Assembly (NCBI GenBank): GCA_030638305.1
Contig: DAOWEW010000017.1
Coordinates: forward strand, 1 to 5,914
Length of the DNA stretch: 5,914 nucleotides
Origin: Desulfobacteraceae bacterium
GTDB taxonomy: Bacteria; Desulfobacterota; Desulfobacteria; Desulfobacterales; ETH-SRB1
Reading direction: 5' to 3'
Shown here: positions 1 to 4,962 of the stretch, one piece after another
How positions within the stretch are numbered: position 1 is the first letter of the stretch
How the letters are laid out: every line of letters begins with the position of its first letter
Made by a program: the position numbers and the translations under genes
The notes under the pieces: generated by a model
Database searches by the model: none
Seen by the model: only the letters and a program-made list of their open reading frames with translations
What the model was told of the DNA's origin: nothing

Positions 1-1
1 C

Positions 2-877
2 ACTCTAACCCTTGCTGCCAGATATGATCATATTGAAATGTCCAGCAAGGACTTACCATTTGTAGACACCAAAGAAGGGTCGGAAACAATTGATGTATCT
101 GATGCAAAGTCCAATGCCTTTACTTATAATCTGGGTTTTCTATATGCATTAACTCCCAATGTTCATCTTACGGCAAATACCACCAGCTCAGGGTTCAGGG
201 CGCCGACATTTATAGAGCTGTATGCTATCCGCTGGGGGGCAGAGTCAGTTTATTGTGGAAACTCGGATCTTGATCTGGAATATTCATATAATTTTGACCT
301 GGGTGCTAAACTGAACTATCAGAGATTCAGGGGCATGTTTAATATTTATTATAACCAATTCAAAGACTTTATAGATACAAGGCTTACCAATGAAATGTTT
401 ATGGACAAGCTAAAGGAAATATATATCAATATCAGCGATGCGGAACTCTACGGTTTTGAAGCTTCCGTAGAACATGATCTTCTCACATGGCTGACGCTTT
501 TCGGCAACCTGGCATACGTTACAGGTAAAGATACTGACACCGATGATTATTTAAGCAGCATCCCACCTTTAAATGGTTTGGCAGGAGTAAAGTTCCATAT
601 AGAGAATAGCAAGAAAAAGTACTGGCTGGAACTGGAAGGTCAATGCTTTGACAAGCAGAATCGCACAGCTCCTGATGAAGAAGATACAGCAGGCTATTCT
701 ATTTTCAACATCAGAAGCGGAATGAAATTACCGGTCGGTTATTTCGAAAATATTACCCTTACTTTAAATGTTGAAAATCTTTTTGATAAAAAATACCATG
801 ATCATCTGAAATTGCACAAACGCTACCTTTATGAGCCTGGTCTGAATATTCTGGCTGGCCTCAAGGTTGAATTTTAG
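2..877 (+). CDS. TonB-dependent outer-membrane receptor, C-terminal part (5' end outside window)
   Basis: The reading frame is open from base 2 and ends at TAG 875-877, giving 291 residues of the beta-barrel; the plug domain and signal peptide lie upstream. Family hallmarks are visible: GFRAPTFIELY, the barrel motif seen midway through these receptors, a later ELYGFEASVEH strand, and near the C-terminus NLFDKKYHDHL, then EPG, and a last strand ending in aromatic Phe (LAGLKVEF), the usual outer-membrane assembly signal. Such receptors use TonB/ExbBD energy to bring siderophores, haem, cobalamin or metal chelates into the periplasm. The substrate cannot be read from this part. The nearby cobalamin riboswitch and FecCD-type importer make a corrinoid plausible (inference). 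The riboswitch lies downstream of this gene, so it does not control it; any leader would be before the window. Confidence 0.93.
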   Translation, partial: TLTLAARYDHIEMSSKDLPFVDTKEGSETIDVSDAKSNAFTYNLGFLYALTPNVHLTANTTSSGFRAPTFIELYAIRWGAESVYCGNSDLDLEYSYNFDLGAKLNYQRFRGMFNIYYNQFKDFIDTRLTNEMFMDKLKEIYINISDAELYGFEASVEHDLLTWLTLFGNLAYVTGKDTDTDDYLSSIPPLNGLAGVKFHIENSKKKYWLELEGQCFDKQNRTAPDEEDTAGYSIFNIRSGMKLPVGYFENITLTLNVENLFDKKYHDHLKLHKRYLYEPGLNILAGLKVEF

Positions 878-920
878 GAGAATTTGGCATCCTTCAAAAT
901 AGTTTACAGTTCTAGTGCTT

Positions 921-950
921 CTCGTTCCCATGCTTCAGCATGGGAACGAG
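921..950. repeat. Perfect 13-bp palindrome with 4-base loop, REP-like hairpin
   Basis: Arm 921-933 (CTCGTTCCCATGC) is exactly complementary to arm 938-950 around the loop TTCA. There is no T-tract on either side, so it is not a standard intrinsic terminator, though it could protect the 3' end of the receptor mRNA. The GTTCCCA...TGGGAAC core resembles dispersed REP-type palindromes found in many proteobacteria, some of which are mobilised by REP-associated tyrosine transposases. That family link is from memory of the motif, and there is only one copy in this window. Confidence 0.6.
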
Positions 951-1114
951 GCAAGAACCAACATCAAAACAGGTTGAATACATTGTGAGAAGGAAGAATA
1001 TATATTGAAAAATGTCTTTATCAATTAAGCTCAACAATCGAATTGTTTTTAATAAACCCTGATCCTGGCATTAAAGATATCTATGGTGGCAATGCCTACC
1101 GGCAGAGACCTACG

Positions 1115-1351
1115 TTACAGCAACTTAACCAAGGTAGCCACCGCTGCCTGTGCCACAAGCATACCGGCTACCCATTTGATGATATCGGCTCTAATGTCGG
1201 CCAGGCGTTCATCAAGGTATTGCCGTGTAACCAAGCGTTCATTCACTATTTCAGCGATAATTTTTGTTTGTTCCGCGGCCTGTTCTTCAGTAAAGCCTAC
1301 AGCCTTTGATCTTTTAACATTTTCAAATGTATCAAACACGATAGATGTCAT
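1115..1351 (-). CDS. Small DUF1640-like coiled-coil protein with C-terminal membrane anchor
   Basis: The 78-residue protein starts MTSIVFDTFENVKR and ends VATLVKLL. It follows the plan of the short bacterial DUF1640/CCDC90-like proteins: an N-terminal 'FDT...K...GFTEEQA' segment, a charged helical middle (about residues 20-58) likely to form a coiled coil, and a C-terminal hydrophobic helix (about 60-78, IIKWVAGMLVAQAA). The cellular role of the bacterial proteins is not established; the related mitochondrial protein MCUR1 gives no safe functional transfer. The start at 1351 is preferred over an ATG nine codons upstream because GGAGG lies six bases before it and a promoter -10 box overlaps the upstream ATG. 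It is transcribed against its neighbours and seems to be a single-gene unit unrelated to the transport genes. Confidence 0.8.
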   Translation of the reverse strand: MTSIVFDTFENVKRSKAVGFTEEQAAEQTKIIAEIVNERLVTRQYLDERLADIRADIIKWVAGMLVAQAAVATLVKLL

Positions 1352-1357
1352 AGTTAA

Positions 1358-1398
1358 CCTCCAAAATAAGATTATCACGGATACGATAAATATGGCAA
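1358..1398 (-). promoter_or_regulatory. Promoter and ribosome binding site of the DUF1640-like gene
   Basis: Read on the minus strand, TTGCCA (1393-1398) and GATAAT (1371-1376) are each one mismatch from the sigma-70 hexamers and sit 16 bases apart. GGAGG (1358-1362) follows at once, six bases before the ATG. The predicted transcript start, near 1363-1366, would leave a leader of only a dozen or so bases. Called by inspection only. Confidence 0.5.
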
Positions 1399-1533
1399 TA
1401 ACAAATTAAAAGATGAAGTCGGCAGGGAGAACGCCGGCAACTTGTAAGCTTAAAGGCTGAAGTTGCAGTAGCTATAGCACACTGAATTATAAATATCGTA
1501 CACTTGGCTATATTGCATAAGGGTTCGCACAAC
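1399..1533. other. Intergenic stretch with no recognised feature
   Basis: This lies between the divergent promoter of the small minus-strand gene and the first hairpin repeat. No frame here has a ribosome site and family-like protein, and there is no tRNA-like fold or strong inverted repeat. A short GCCGGC-type segment at about 1420-1438 is too small to call. Confidence 0.4.
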
Positions 1534-1627
1534 AATAAGTTCGCAATTTTAAGAGCCGAGAGTTGAGGCGCCCGTATGGCAAGACGCGAAAGCACAGGAA
1601 TATCAAGATATTCCGAGCTTTCGCAAC
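1534..1627. repeat. Truncated hairpin repeat (element A), related to the full element at 1906-2072
   Basis: The centre is a strong nested hairpin: GCGAAAGC (1586-1593) pairs with GCTTTCGC (1617-1624), and inside it GGAATAT (1597-1603) pairs with ATATTCC (1608-1614). The 5' part has the same order of blocks as the minus strand of the 1906-2072 element: AATAA.TT, then GAGGCGC.CG.ATG.CAA.ACGC, then a small AATA..CAAG-type hairpin. The matching outer 3' arm is absent: after 1627 the sequence becomes the riboswitch promoter. It therefore looks like a decayed or truncated member of the same or a sister repeat family. Confidence 0.5.
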
Positions 1628-1641
1628 ACATCAAATTTTTC

Positions 1642-1672
1642 TTGACATTGATGCAGTTTTTTTGCATATAGT
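1642..1672 (+). promoter_or_regulatory. Promoter of the riboswitch leader
   Basis: A consensus -35 box TTGACA (1642-1647) is followed by TATAGT (1667-1672, one mismatch to the -10 consensus) with a rather long 19-base spacer. The expected start, about 1679-1680, falls directly before the first strand of aptamer helix P1 (1681), which supports the call. The spacer is longer than the 17-base optimum, so the true -10 could be read slightly differently. Confidence 0.6.
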
Positions 1673-1680
1673 AATGAAAA

Positions 1681-1869
1681 GTTACACGATGCCCCAAGGG
1701 GCTTAATAGGGAATCCCGTGCAAAACGGGAGCGGGCCCGCCGCTGTGATCGGGGACAAACGCCGCAATTAGGGTTTGCACAGAGCCTTTAATGCCACTTT
1801 CTGGATAGAAGCCGGGAGGGAAGGCGCGGTAAGTAGGATGATCCGAGAGTCAGAAGACCTGTCTGTAAC
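1681..1869 (+). ncRNA. Cobalamin (adenosylcobalamin-type) riboswitch aptamer
   Basis: Conserved blocks of the cobalamin riboswitch appear in order. A small hairpin GCCC (1691-1694)/GGGC (1699-1702) is followed by TTAATAGGGAA, then the hairpin TCCCGT (1714-1719)/ACGGGA (1725-1730), and GCGGGCCCGCCGCTGTGA. Next come a variable stem CAAAC (1756-1760)/GTTTG (about 1773-1777), ATGCCACTTTCTGG, GAAGCCGGGAGGG and the 3' B12 box AGTCAGAAGACCTGTC (about 1848-1863). Closing helix P1 is GTTACA (1681-1686) with TGTAAC (1864-1869). These RNAs usually repress corrinoid transport or synthesis genes when the cofactor is bound. The first gene downstream is the CcsA-like gene at 2157, 288 bases away, with a MITE-like insert and a terminator between. 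Confidence 0.93.
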
Positions 1870-1904
1870 ACATATATACAGCACTTTCGTGGACAGGGGT
1901 GTTG
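1858..1904 (+). promoter_or_regulatory. Candidate expression platform of the riboswitch
   Basis: Directly after the aptamer, GACAGG (1892-1897) is exactly complementary to the B12-box segment CCTGTC (1858-1863), extendable by three G-U pairs. Also, GTGTTG (1899-1904) can pair with TAACAC (1866-1871), which overlaps the 3' strand of P1. Either pairing would be incompatible with the ligand-binding fold, as expected for a switch. The pairings are read from sequence; no folding energy was computed. Confidence 0.45.
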
Positions 1905-1905
1905 A

Positions 1906-2072
1906 CTAAGGACTCGTCCAAAAATAACTTCGCATTTTGATGCGCCGATCCATCCCGCATGACTGCGTTGCTCGTCGGTTAAATAGCTTCTTGCTATTCG
2001 CCCTCCTTGCGTTTTGTCATGCGAGCGCCTCGACACCTCAAAATGTAAAGTTATTTTTGGGCAAATCCTCAG
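1906..2072. mobile_element. MITE-like inverted-repeat element (element B, 167 bp, non-coding)
   Basis: The left end (1906-1940) and the reverse complement of the right end (2038-2072) are near-identical terminal inverted repeats. They share CT.AGGA, then CCAAAAATAACTT, then CATTTTGA, with a few substitutions. Inside, GCATGAC (from about 1948) pairs with GTCATGC, and AATAGC pairs with GCTATT around a short central loop near 1982-1997, so the whole element can fold into one long hairpin. No transposase is encoded, and a clear target-site duplication is not seen (TGTTGA before, AATTTT after). It lies exactly between the riboswitch platform and the terminator, so it is an insertion in the leader of the operon. 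Mobilisation in trans is inferred. Confidence 0.65.
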
Positions 2073-2096
2073 AATTTTGTGGATAAAAAAAGGGAT

Positions 2097-2136
2097 ATCC
2101 CCAAACTCATAAGTTGAGTTTGGGGATTTTTTTTTT
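2097..2136 (+). terminator. Strong intrinsic terminator or attenuator ahead of the CcsA-like gene
   Basis: The arms ATCCCCAAACTCA (2097-2109) and TGAGTTTGGGGAT (2115-2127) are perfectly complementary over 13 bp with loop TAAGT, followed by a run of ten T (2127-2136). Only 20 bases separate it from the TTG start at 2157, too few for a separate promoter. The downstream genes must therefore be transcribed through it, which suggests regulated attenuation. An A-run at 2085-2091 could lengthen the stem. No obvious anti-terminator strand was found by eye. Confidence 0.85.
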
Positions 2137-2156
2137 GGGAAAAAGGCGATACAAAA

Positions 2157-2915
2157 TTGACTTTGCCGGCTAACATATCAATAAACATTTTTTATCTTGC
2201 TGTTGTTTTCTATGCAGCAAGTTTGATTGTACTCCCATCGCCGACAAAGCTATGGTCTATATGCTTTCTGTGCCTTGGCCTTGCTGCAAATTTTGCTTCT
2301 ACCATCATCCGGCATCTCTCTATTTGGCCGCTCCTTCCCATGTATGCAGAACCTTTTTTCCTGCCAGGTTGTATAGCCATGATGGCAGTTATCCTTATTT
2401 GCTTCAAAAAAACTGAACAAGGTCTTTATATTGTTCCTCTGATTATCATCTTTGCATTGATCGGGGTCTTTTTCCCCAACGATTTTTATCTTCCTATTCT
2501 ACAATCAAGAACCATATTTTCCCATATTTTCTTCTTGTTCACAACTATCGCCCATGCATGTTTCGGGGCAGGGGCTGTTCTGGCGCTTTTGTTTATTTTT
2601 CGAAAAGACGAAGGAGAACGTCCTGTTTTTTCCAGGTTTATCATCTGGGGCTTTTCTTGTTATTCACTGGCCCTTTTTTCCGTTCAGGTCTGGTCATATC
2701 TGGGCTGGTCGAGCCCTGTGGTGTGGACCAACTATATCCTTACCTCATCGGCCGCCACATGGTTTTATTACGCATGTTTTTTCCATCTTCACCTTCTAAA
2801 AAGATGGAGGATAGAACATAGAGCCGCCTTTGTCGTGGCTGGATTTATTCTGGTATTTTTCTTTAATTATCTTCCTGAAACAGGGAGGTTCAGGATGCCG
2901 GTGTTGATATGGTAG
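2157..2915 (+). CDS. CcsA-like (CcmC/CcsA haem-handling family) membrane protein with degenerate WWD motif
   Basis: This 252-residue protein is almost wholly hydrophobic, with about eight membrane segments, as in CcsA/ResC, the haem-delivery half of System II cytochrome c synthases. Family-like parts include SHIFFLFTTIAHACFGAG (about 122-139, His123 in the usual position before the WWD region), WSYLGWSSPVVW (179-190, in place of the WWD motif), and HLHLLKRWRIEHRAAFVVAGF (210-230), which matches the family's 'LHxRxxRGWRGxRAAxxxxxGF' block. The WWD aspartate is replaced by Ser, and the C-terminal 'GLHSY' histidine is missing: the protein ends NYLPETGRFRMPVLIW. True haem ligation is therefore doubtful. 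The TTG start is chosen because there is no upstream ATG, the preceding bases belong to the terminator, and a weak AAGG lies ten bases ahead. It overlaps the next gene by seven bases. Confidence 0.8.
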   Translation: MTLPANISINIFYLAVVFYAASLIVLPSPTKLWSICFLCLGLAANFASTIIRHLSIWPLLPMYAEPFFLPGCIAMMAVILICFKKTEQGLYIVPLIIIFALIGVFFPNDFYLPILQSRTIFSHIFFLFTTIAHACFGAGAVLALLFIFRKDEGERPVFSRFIIWGFSCYSLALFSVQVWSYLGWSSPVVWTNYILTSSAATWFYYACFFHLHLLKRWRIEHRAAFVVAGFILVFFFNYLPETGRFRMPVLIW

Positions 2916-3790
2916 CCATTAAAAATATATGGAATTTTGGGGGGAGTTCAACCCTTACTGTTTTTATCCTTTTGGCTGTTGTGCTTGATTTTGAGATTGG
3001 TTTTTTCTTTTTTCGTTCTCATCCATCGGTATTTGCGCCTCTTGACAGGCTTATGCTTTTTGAATGGTTAAGGACTTACGGTCTTGAGTCAATTACGCTT
3101 ACATGGTGGTTTTTTGTGCTCCTTTTTCTTCTTTTTATATTAACTCTCAATACTGTTGTGTGTACTGTTGATAGCGTTGTTGCGCTTATAAAAAGACGTG
3201 AAAAGTTTTCCAGTACCCTTACTTTTTTGCTGAAATTTGCGCCTCATGTGATGCATGTTGCTTTTGTTCTTCTTCTATTAGGACATCTTACATCTTATGC
3301 GGCCGGCTTTAATTTGTTTAATAATATTCTGAGACAGGGGATAGTTATGAGGGTTCCGAATACTGATTTGCAGTTGAGCCTTGAGAATTTAAAAGTGCAA
3401 TTTTATAAAAGCGAGGATGCTCCTCTCCCTGATTTTGCAGGAAAAGCGCGGGATGTTGTTGCTGATATCCTAATTATTGATCCTGCCAATGATAATTTTA
3501 CACATGGAGTAAAAAAGAAAATTTCTATAAACAAGCCCACCTTTTACCAAGGTATCAGTTTTCATTTGAAAGACTTCTATCCTCACAATGAAGCAAATAA
3601 AGGTGTTCCATACGTTAATCTGATTATTCGAAAAGATCCGGGAATCAGAATTATGGCTGGGGGGACAATCCTTTTTACCATAGGGCTTTTTATGTACCTG
3701 TTTCAGACCACGCATTTAAATCTGAGAAAAAAACGTATCAAAGGAACATTACATGATTGTAGATCGGGCAAAGATGGCCTGATGCTGTGA
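2909..3790 (+). CDS. ResB-like cytochrome c biogenesis-type membrane protein
   Basis: The 293-residue protein has the ResB plan: TM1 (about 14-35), TM2 with TWWFFVLLFLLFILTLNTVVC (65-85), TM3 with HVMHVAFVLLLLGHLTS (113-129), a periplasmic domain (about 132-245) and a last TM (about 247-266) after the family's 'RKDPG' (241-245). Within the domain, ISINKPTFYQGISFHLKDF (205-223) matches the ResB 'VNxPxxYxGxxF' block. His113, His116 and His125 in TM3 could bind haem. It is shorter than many ResB proteins, whose periplasmic domain is larger. The ATG overlaps the end of the CcsA-like gene (ATGGTAG), so the two are probably translationally coupled and work as a pair, as CcsA and ResB do. In this operon the partner may be imported tetrapyrrole rather than apocytochrome (inference). 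The stop is TGA. Confidence 0.85.
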   Translation: MVAIKNIWNFGGSSTLTVFILLAVVLDFEIGFFFFRSHPSVFAPLDRLMLFEWLRTYGLESITLTWWFFVLLFLLFILTLNTVVCTVDSVVALIKRREKFSSTLTFLLKFAPHVMHVAFVLLLLGHLTSYAAGFNLFNNILRQGIVMRVPNTDLQLSLENLKVQFYKSEDAPLPDFAGKARDVVADILIIDPANDNFTHGVKKKISINKPTFYQGISFHLKDFYPHNEANKGVPYVNLIIRKDPGIRIMAGGTILFTIGLFMYLFQTTHLNLRKKRIKGTLHDCRSGKDGLML

Positions 3791-3856
3791 TGCATAGTTG
3801 CGGAAGTTATTTCGTCCACGTTCCTTAACGCTGAAAGGGTAAAGAATTTGCAGGAA

Positions 3857-3862
3857 AAGGAG
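3857..3862 (+). promoter_or_regulatory. Ribosome binding site that fixes the GTG start of the binding protein
   Basis: AAGGAG lies eight bases before GTG 3871, in a purine-rich stretch. It supports the GTG as the true start, since no ATG in a better place exists before the signal peptide. The 80-base gap after the ResB-like gene shows no convincing promoter or terminator. Confidence 0.7.
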
Positions 3863-3870
3863 AAGGATTT

Positions 3871-4959
3871 GTGAAAAAATTGAGACTGTTTTCTATGTCT
3901 GTGTTGAGATGGATTTTGCTGAGTCTCTTCATTCTCATACTTTTTTCCGGCTGTGGTCCGGGATTTCAGCATTTTGGAGAATTCAGCATTCAAGATATAG
4001 AAAACGGATGCAAAAAGGTAACCGATGGTCTGGGAAGGACACTGGTGCTGGTTCCAAAAGGCCAAAATGCGCCAGATGGTTATGAAAAAAATCAGATTAT
4101 CAAAATACCCGTTAAAAAGGCTGTAGTTTACTTGAATGCTGATGTTGCGCTTCTGAAAGCGCTTGGGGTGGTGGATAGCGTTGCAGGTGTTACACAAGAA
4201 AAAAAAGACTGGACCATCCCTGAAATCAAGGCTGGGATGGAAACTGGAAAAGTGGTTTACCTCGGCGAACACAGCTCAGTCGATTTTGAAAGGTTGAAGG
4301 TTTTAGATCCTGATATTGTTTTTGCGTGGGATGAAAGCGCAATTCCGATGCTTACAGAACTTGATATCCCGTGTGTCATCACTACCACAAAGATTGCAAA
4401 GGATCTAAAAACCAGGATGTATTTTATCAAATTCCTGGCCGCATTTTACGGCAAAGAAAAAGAGGCTGACCGTTTTATAGCACGGGTGTCAAAGACAATT
4501 GAGAGTGTCGCAAAAAAGACAGCAGGGGTGCAAATAAAACCAAAAGTGATATGGGGAGATATCTATGAAAAACGGGTTTTGGTGGAGCCTATAAACTCCA
4601 GCCCTGCTGAGATAATTCTCCTTGCCGGAGGCGAGTATCTGTTTGATGATGTTAAAGGGGCGGCCTGACTGGAGATTACACTGGAAAAGTTTTTTTCCAG
4701 CGGACAGAAAGCTGATATCCTTTTTACGTATAGAGGACCAAAGACAGGGATTACTTCGAAAGAGAAGCTGGCAAATGCAACGCAGATGCTGTCAAATATT
4801 AAACCCATGAAAGACGGGAAGATTTTTTGTCCTTTGCCGCATTATTCTCAGTCCGCAGACAAACTGGACGAGATTATTGAAGAGGTGGCCGCTATTCTTC
4901 ATCCTGAACTTTTTGCAGAACACAAAAACAAATATTTTATGGAGCTTCCTGAAAAATAA
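3871..4959 (+). CDS. Periplasmic-binding lipoprotein of a FecCD-type ABC importer (Peripla_BP_2 family), with in-frame TGA at codon 266
   Basis: The frame runs 362 codons from GTG to TAA 4957-4959 but has a TGA at 4666-4668, so conventional translation stops after 265 residues. The N-terminus is a lipoprotein signal (KKLRLF..., hydrophobic 11-26, lipobox FSGC with Cys28). The body has the vitamin B12/siderophore-binding fold: KKAVVYLNADVALLKALG (82-99), LGEHSSVDFERLKVLDPDIVFAW (131-153), a connecting helix (about 174-216) and a second lobe starting PKVIWGD (224-230), with LLAGGEYLFDD just before the stop. The 96 codons after the TGA stay in frame and complete the lobe (ADILFTYRGP, then MKDGKIFCPLP, then a C-terminal helix EIIEEVAAILHPELF). 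The full length is normal for the family; the 265-residue product would lack part of the ligand cleft. It could be a selenoprotein, a recent nonsense mutation or a sequence error. Confidence 0.85.
4666..4700 (+). promoter_or_regulatory. In-frame TGA plus candidate bacterial SECIS hairpin
   Basis: TGA 4666-4668 is followed after 12 bases by a perfect 8-bp stem CTGGAAAA (4681-4688)/TTTTCCAG (4693-4700) with loop GTTT. The loop begins with G, 20 bases after the TGA. This fits the published general rule for bacterial SECIS elements: a short stem-loop just 3' of UGA, a G within the first two loop bases, and roughly 16-37 bases between UGA and the loop. The standard code is in use here, since TGA ends the ResB-like gene and TGG encodes Trp. 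Whether the codon is really read as selenocysteine is unproven. Confidence 0.35.
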
Positions 4960-4962
4960 TTT

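Noticed and set aside
1033..1047. Small hairpin AACAAT/ATTGTT followed by a few T's after the receptor gene
   Set aside because: The stem is only six A/T-rich pairs with a three-base loop, too weak to call as a terminator.
1043..1409. Two overlapping plus-strand open frames opposite the small minus-strand gene
   Set aside because: They lack ribosome sites and family-like composition, and they are antisense to a gene that has a good promoter, ribosome site and recognisable protein plan.
1788..2036. Minus-strand open frame of 82 codons
   Set aside because: It runs through the riboswitch aptamer and the inverted-repeat element, so it is an accidental frame in structured RNA and repeat DNA.
1902..2162. 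TTGACT occurring both just after the riboswitch platform (1902-1907) and at the CcsA-like start (2157-2162), as a possible duplication from the insertion
   Set aside because: Six matching bases in AT-rich DNA are easily coincidental, and the second copy lies beyond the terminator, not at the element boundary.
3788..3790. Genetic code with TGA as a sense codon to explain the interrupted binding-protein gene
   Set aside because: TGA is the natural stop of the ResB-like gene at a sensible length, and Trp is encoded by TGG in the permease and other genes, so general reassignment is not supported.
3703..4272. Minus-strand open frame of 189 codons
   Set aside because: It lies opposite the end of the ResB-like gene and the well-supported binding-protein gene, with no family-like sequence and no operon logic.
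4681..4700. Hairpin after the TGA as an intrinsic terminator
   Set aside because: The T-run is part of the stem and loop, and no T-tract follows the stem, so it does not have terminator form.
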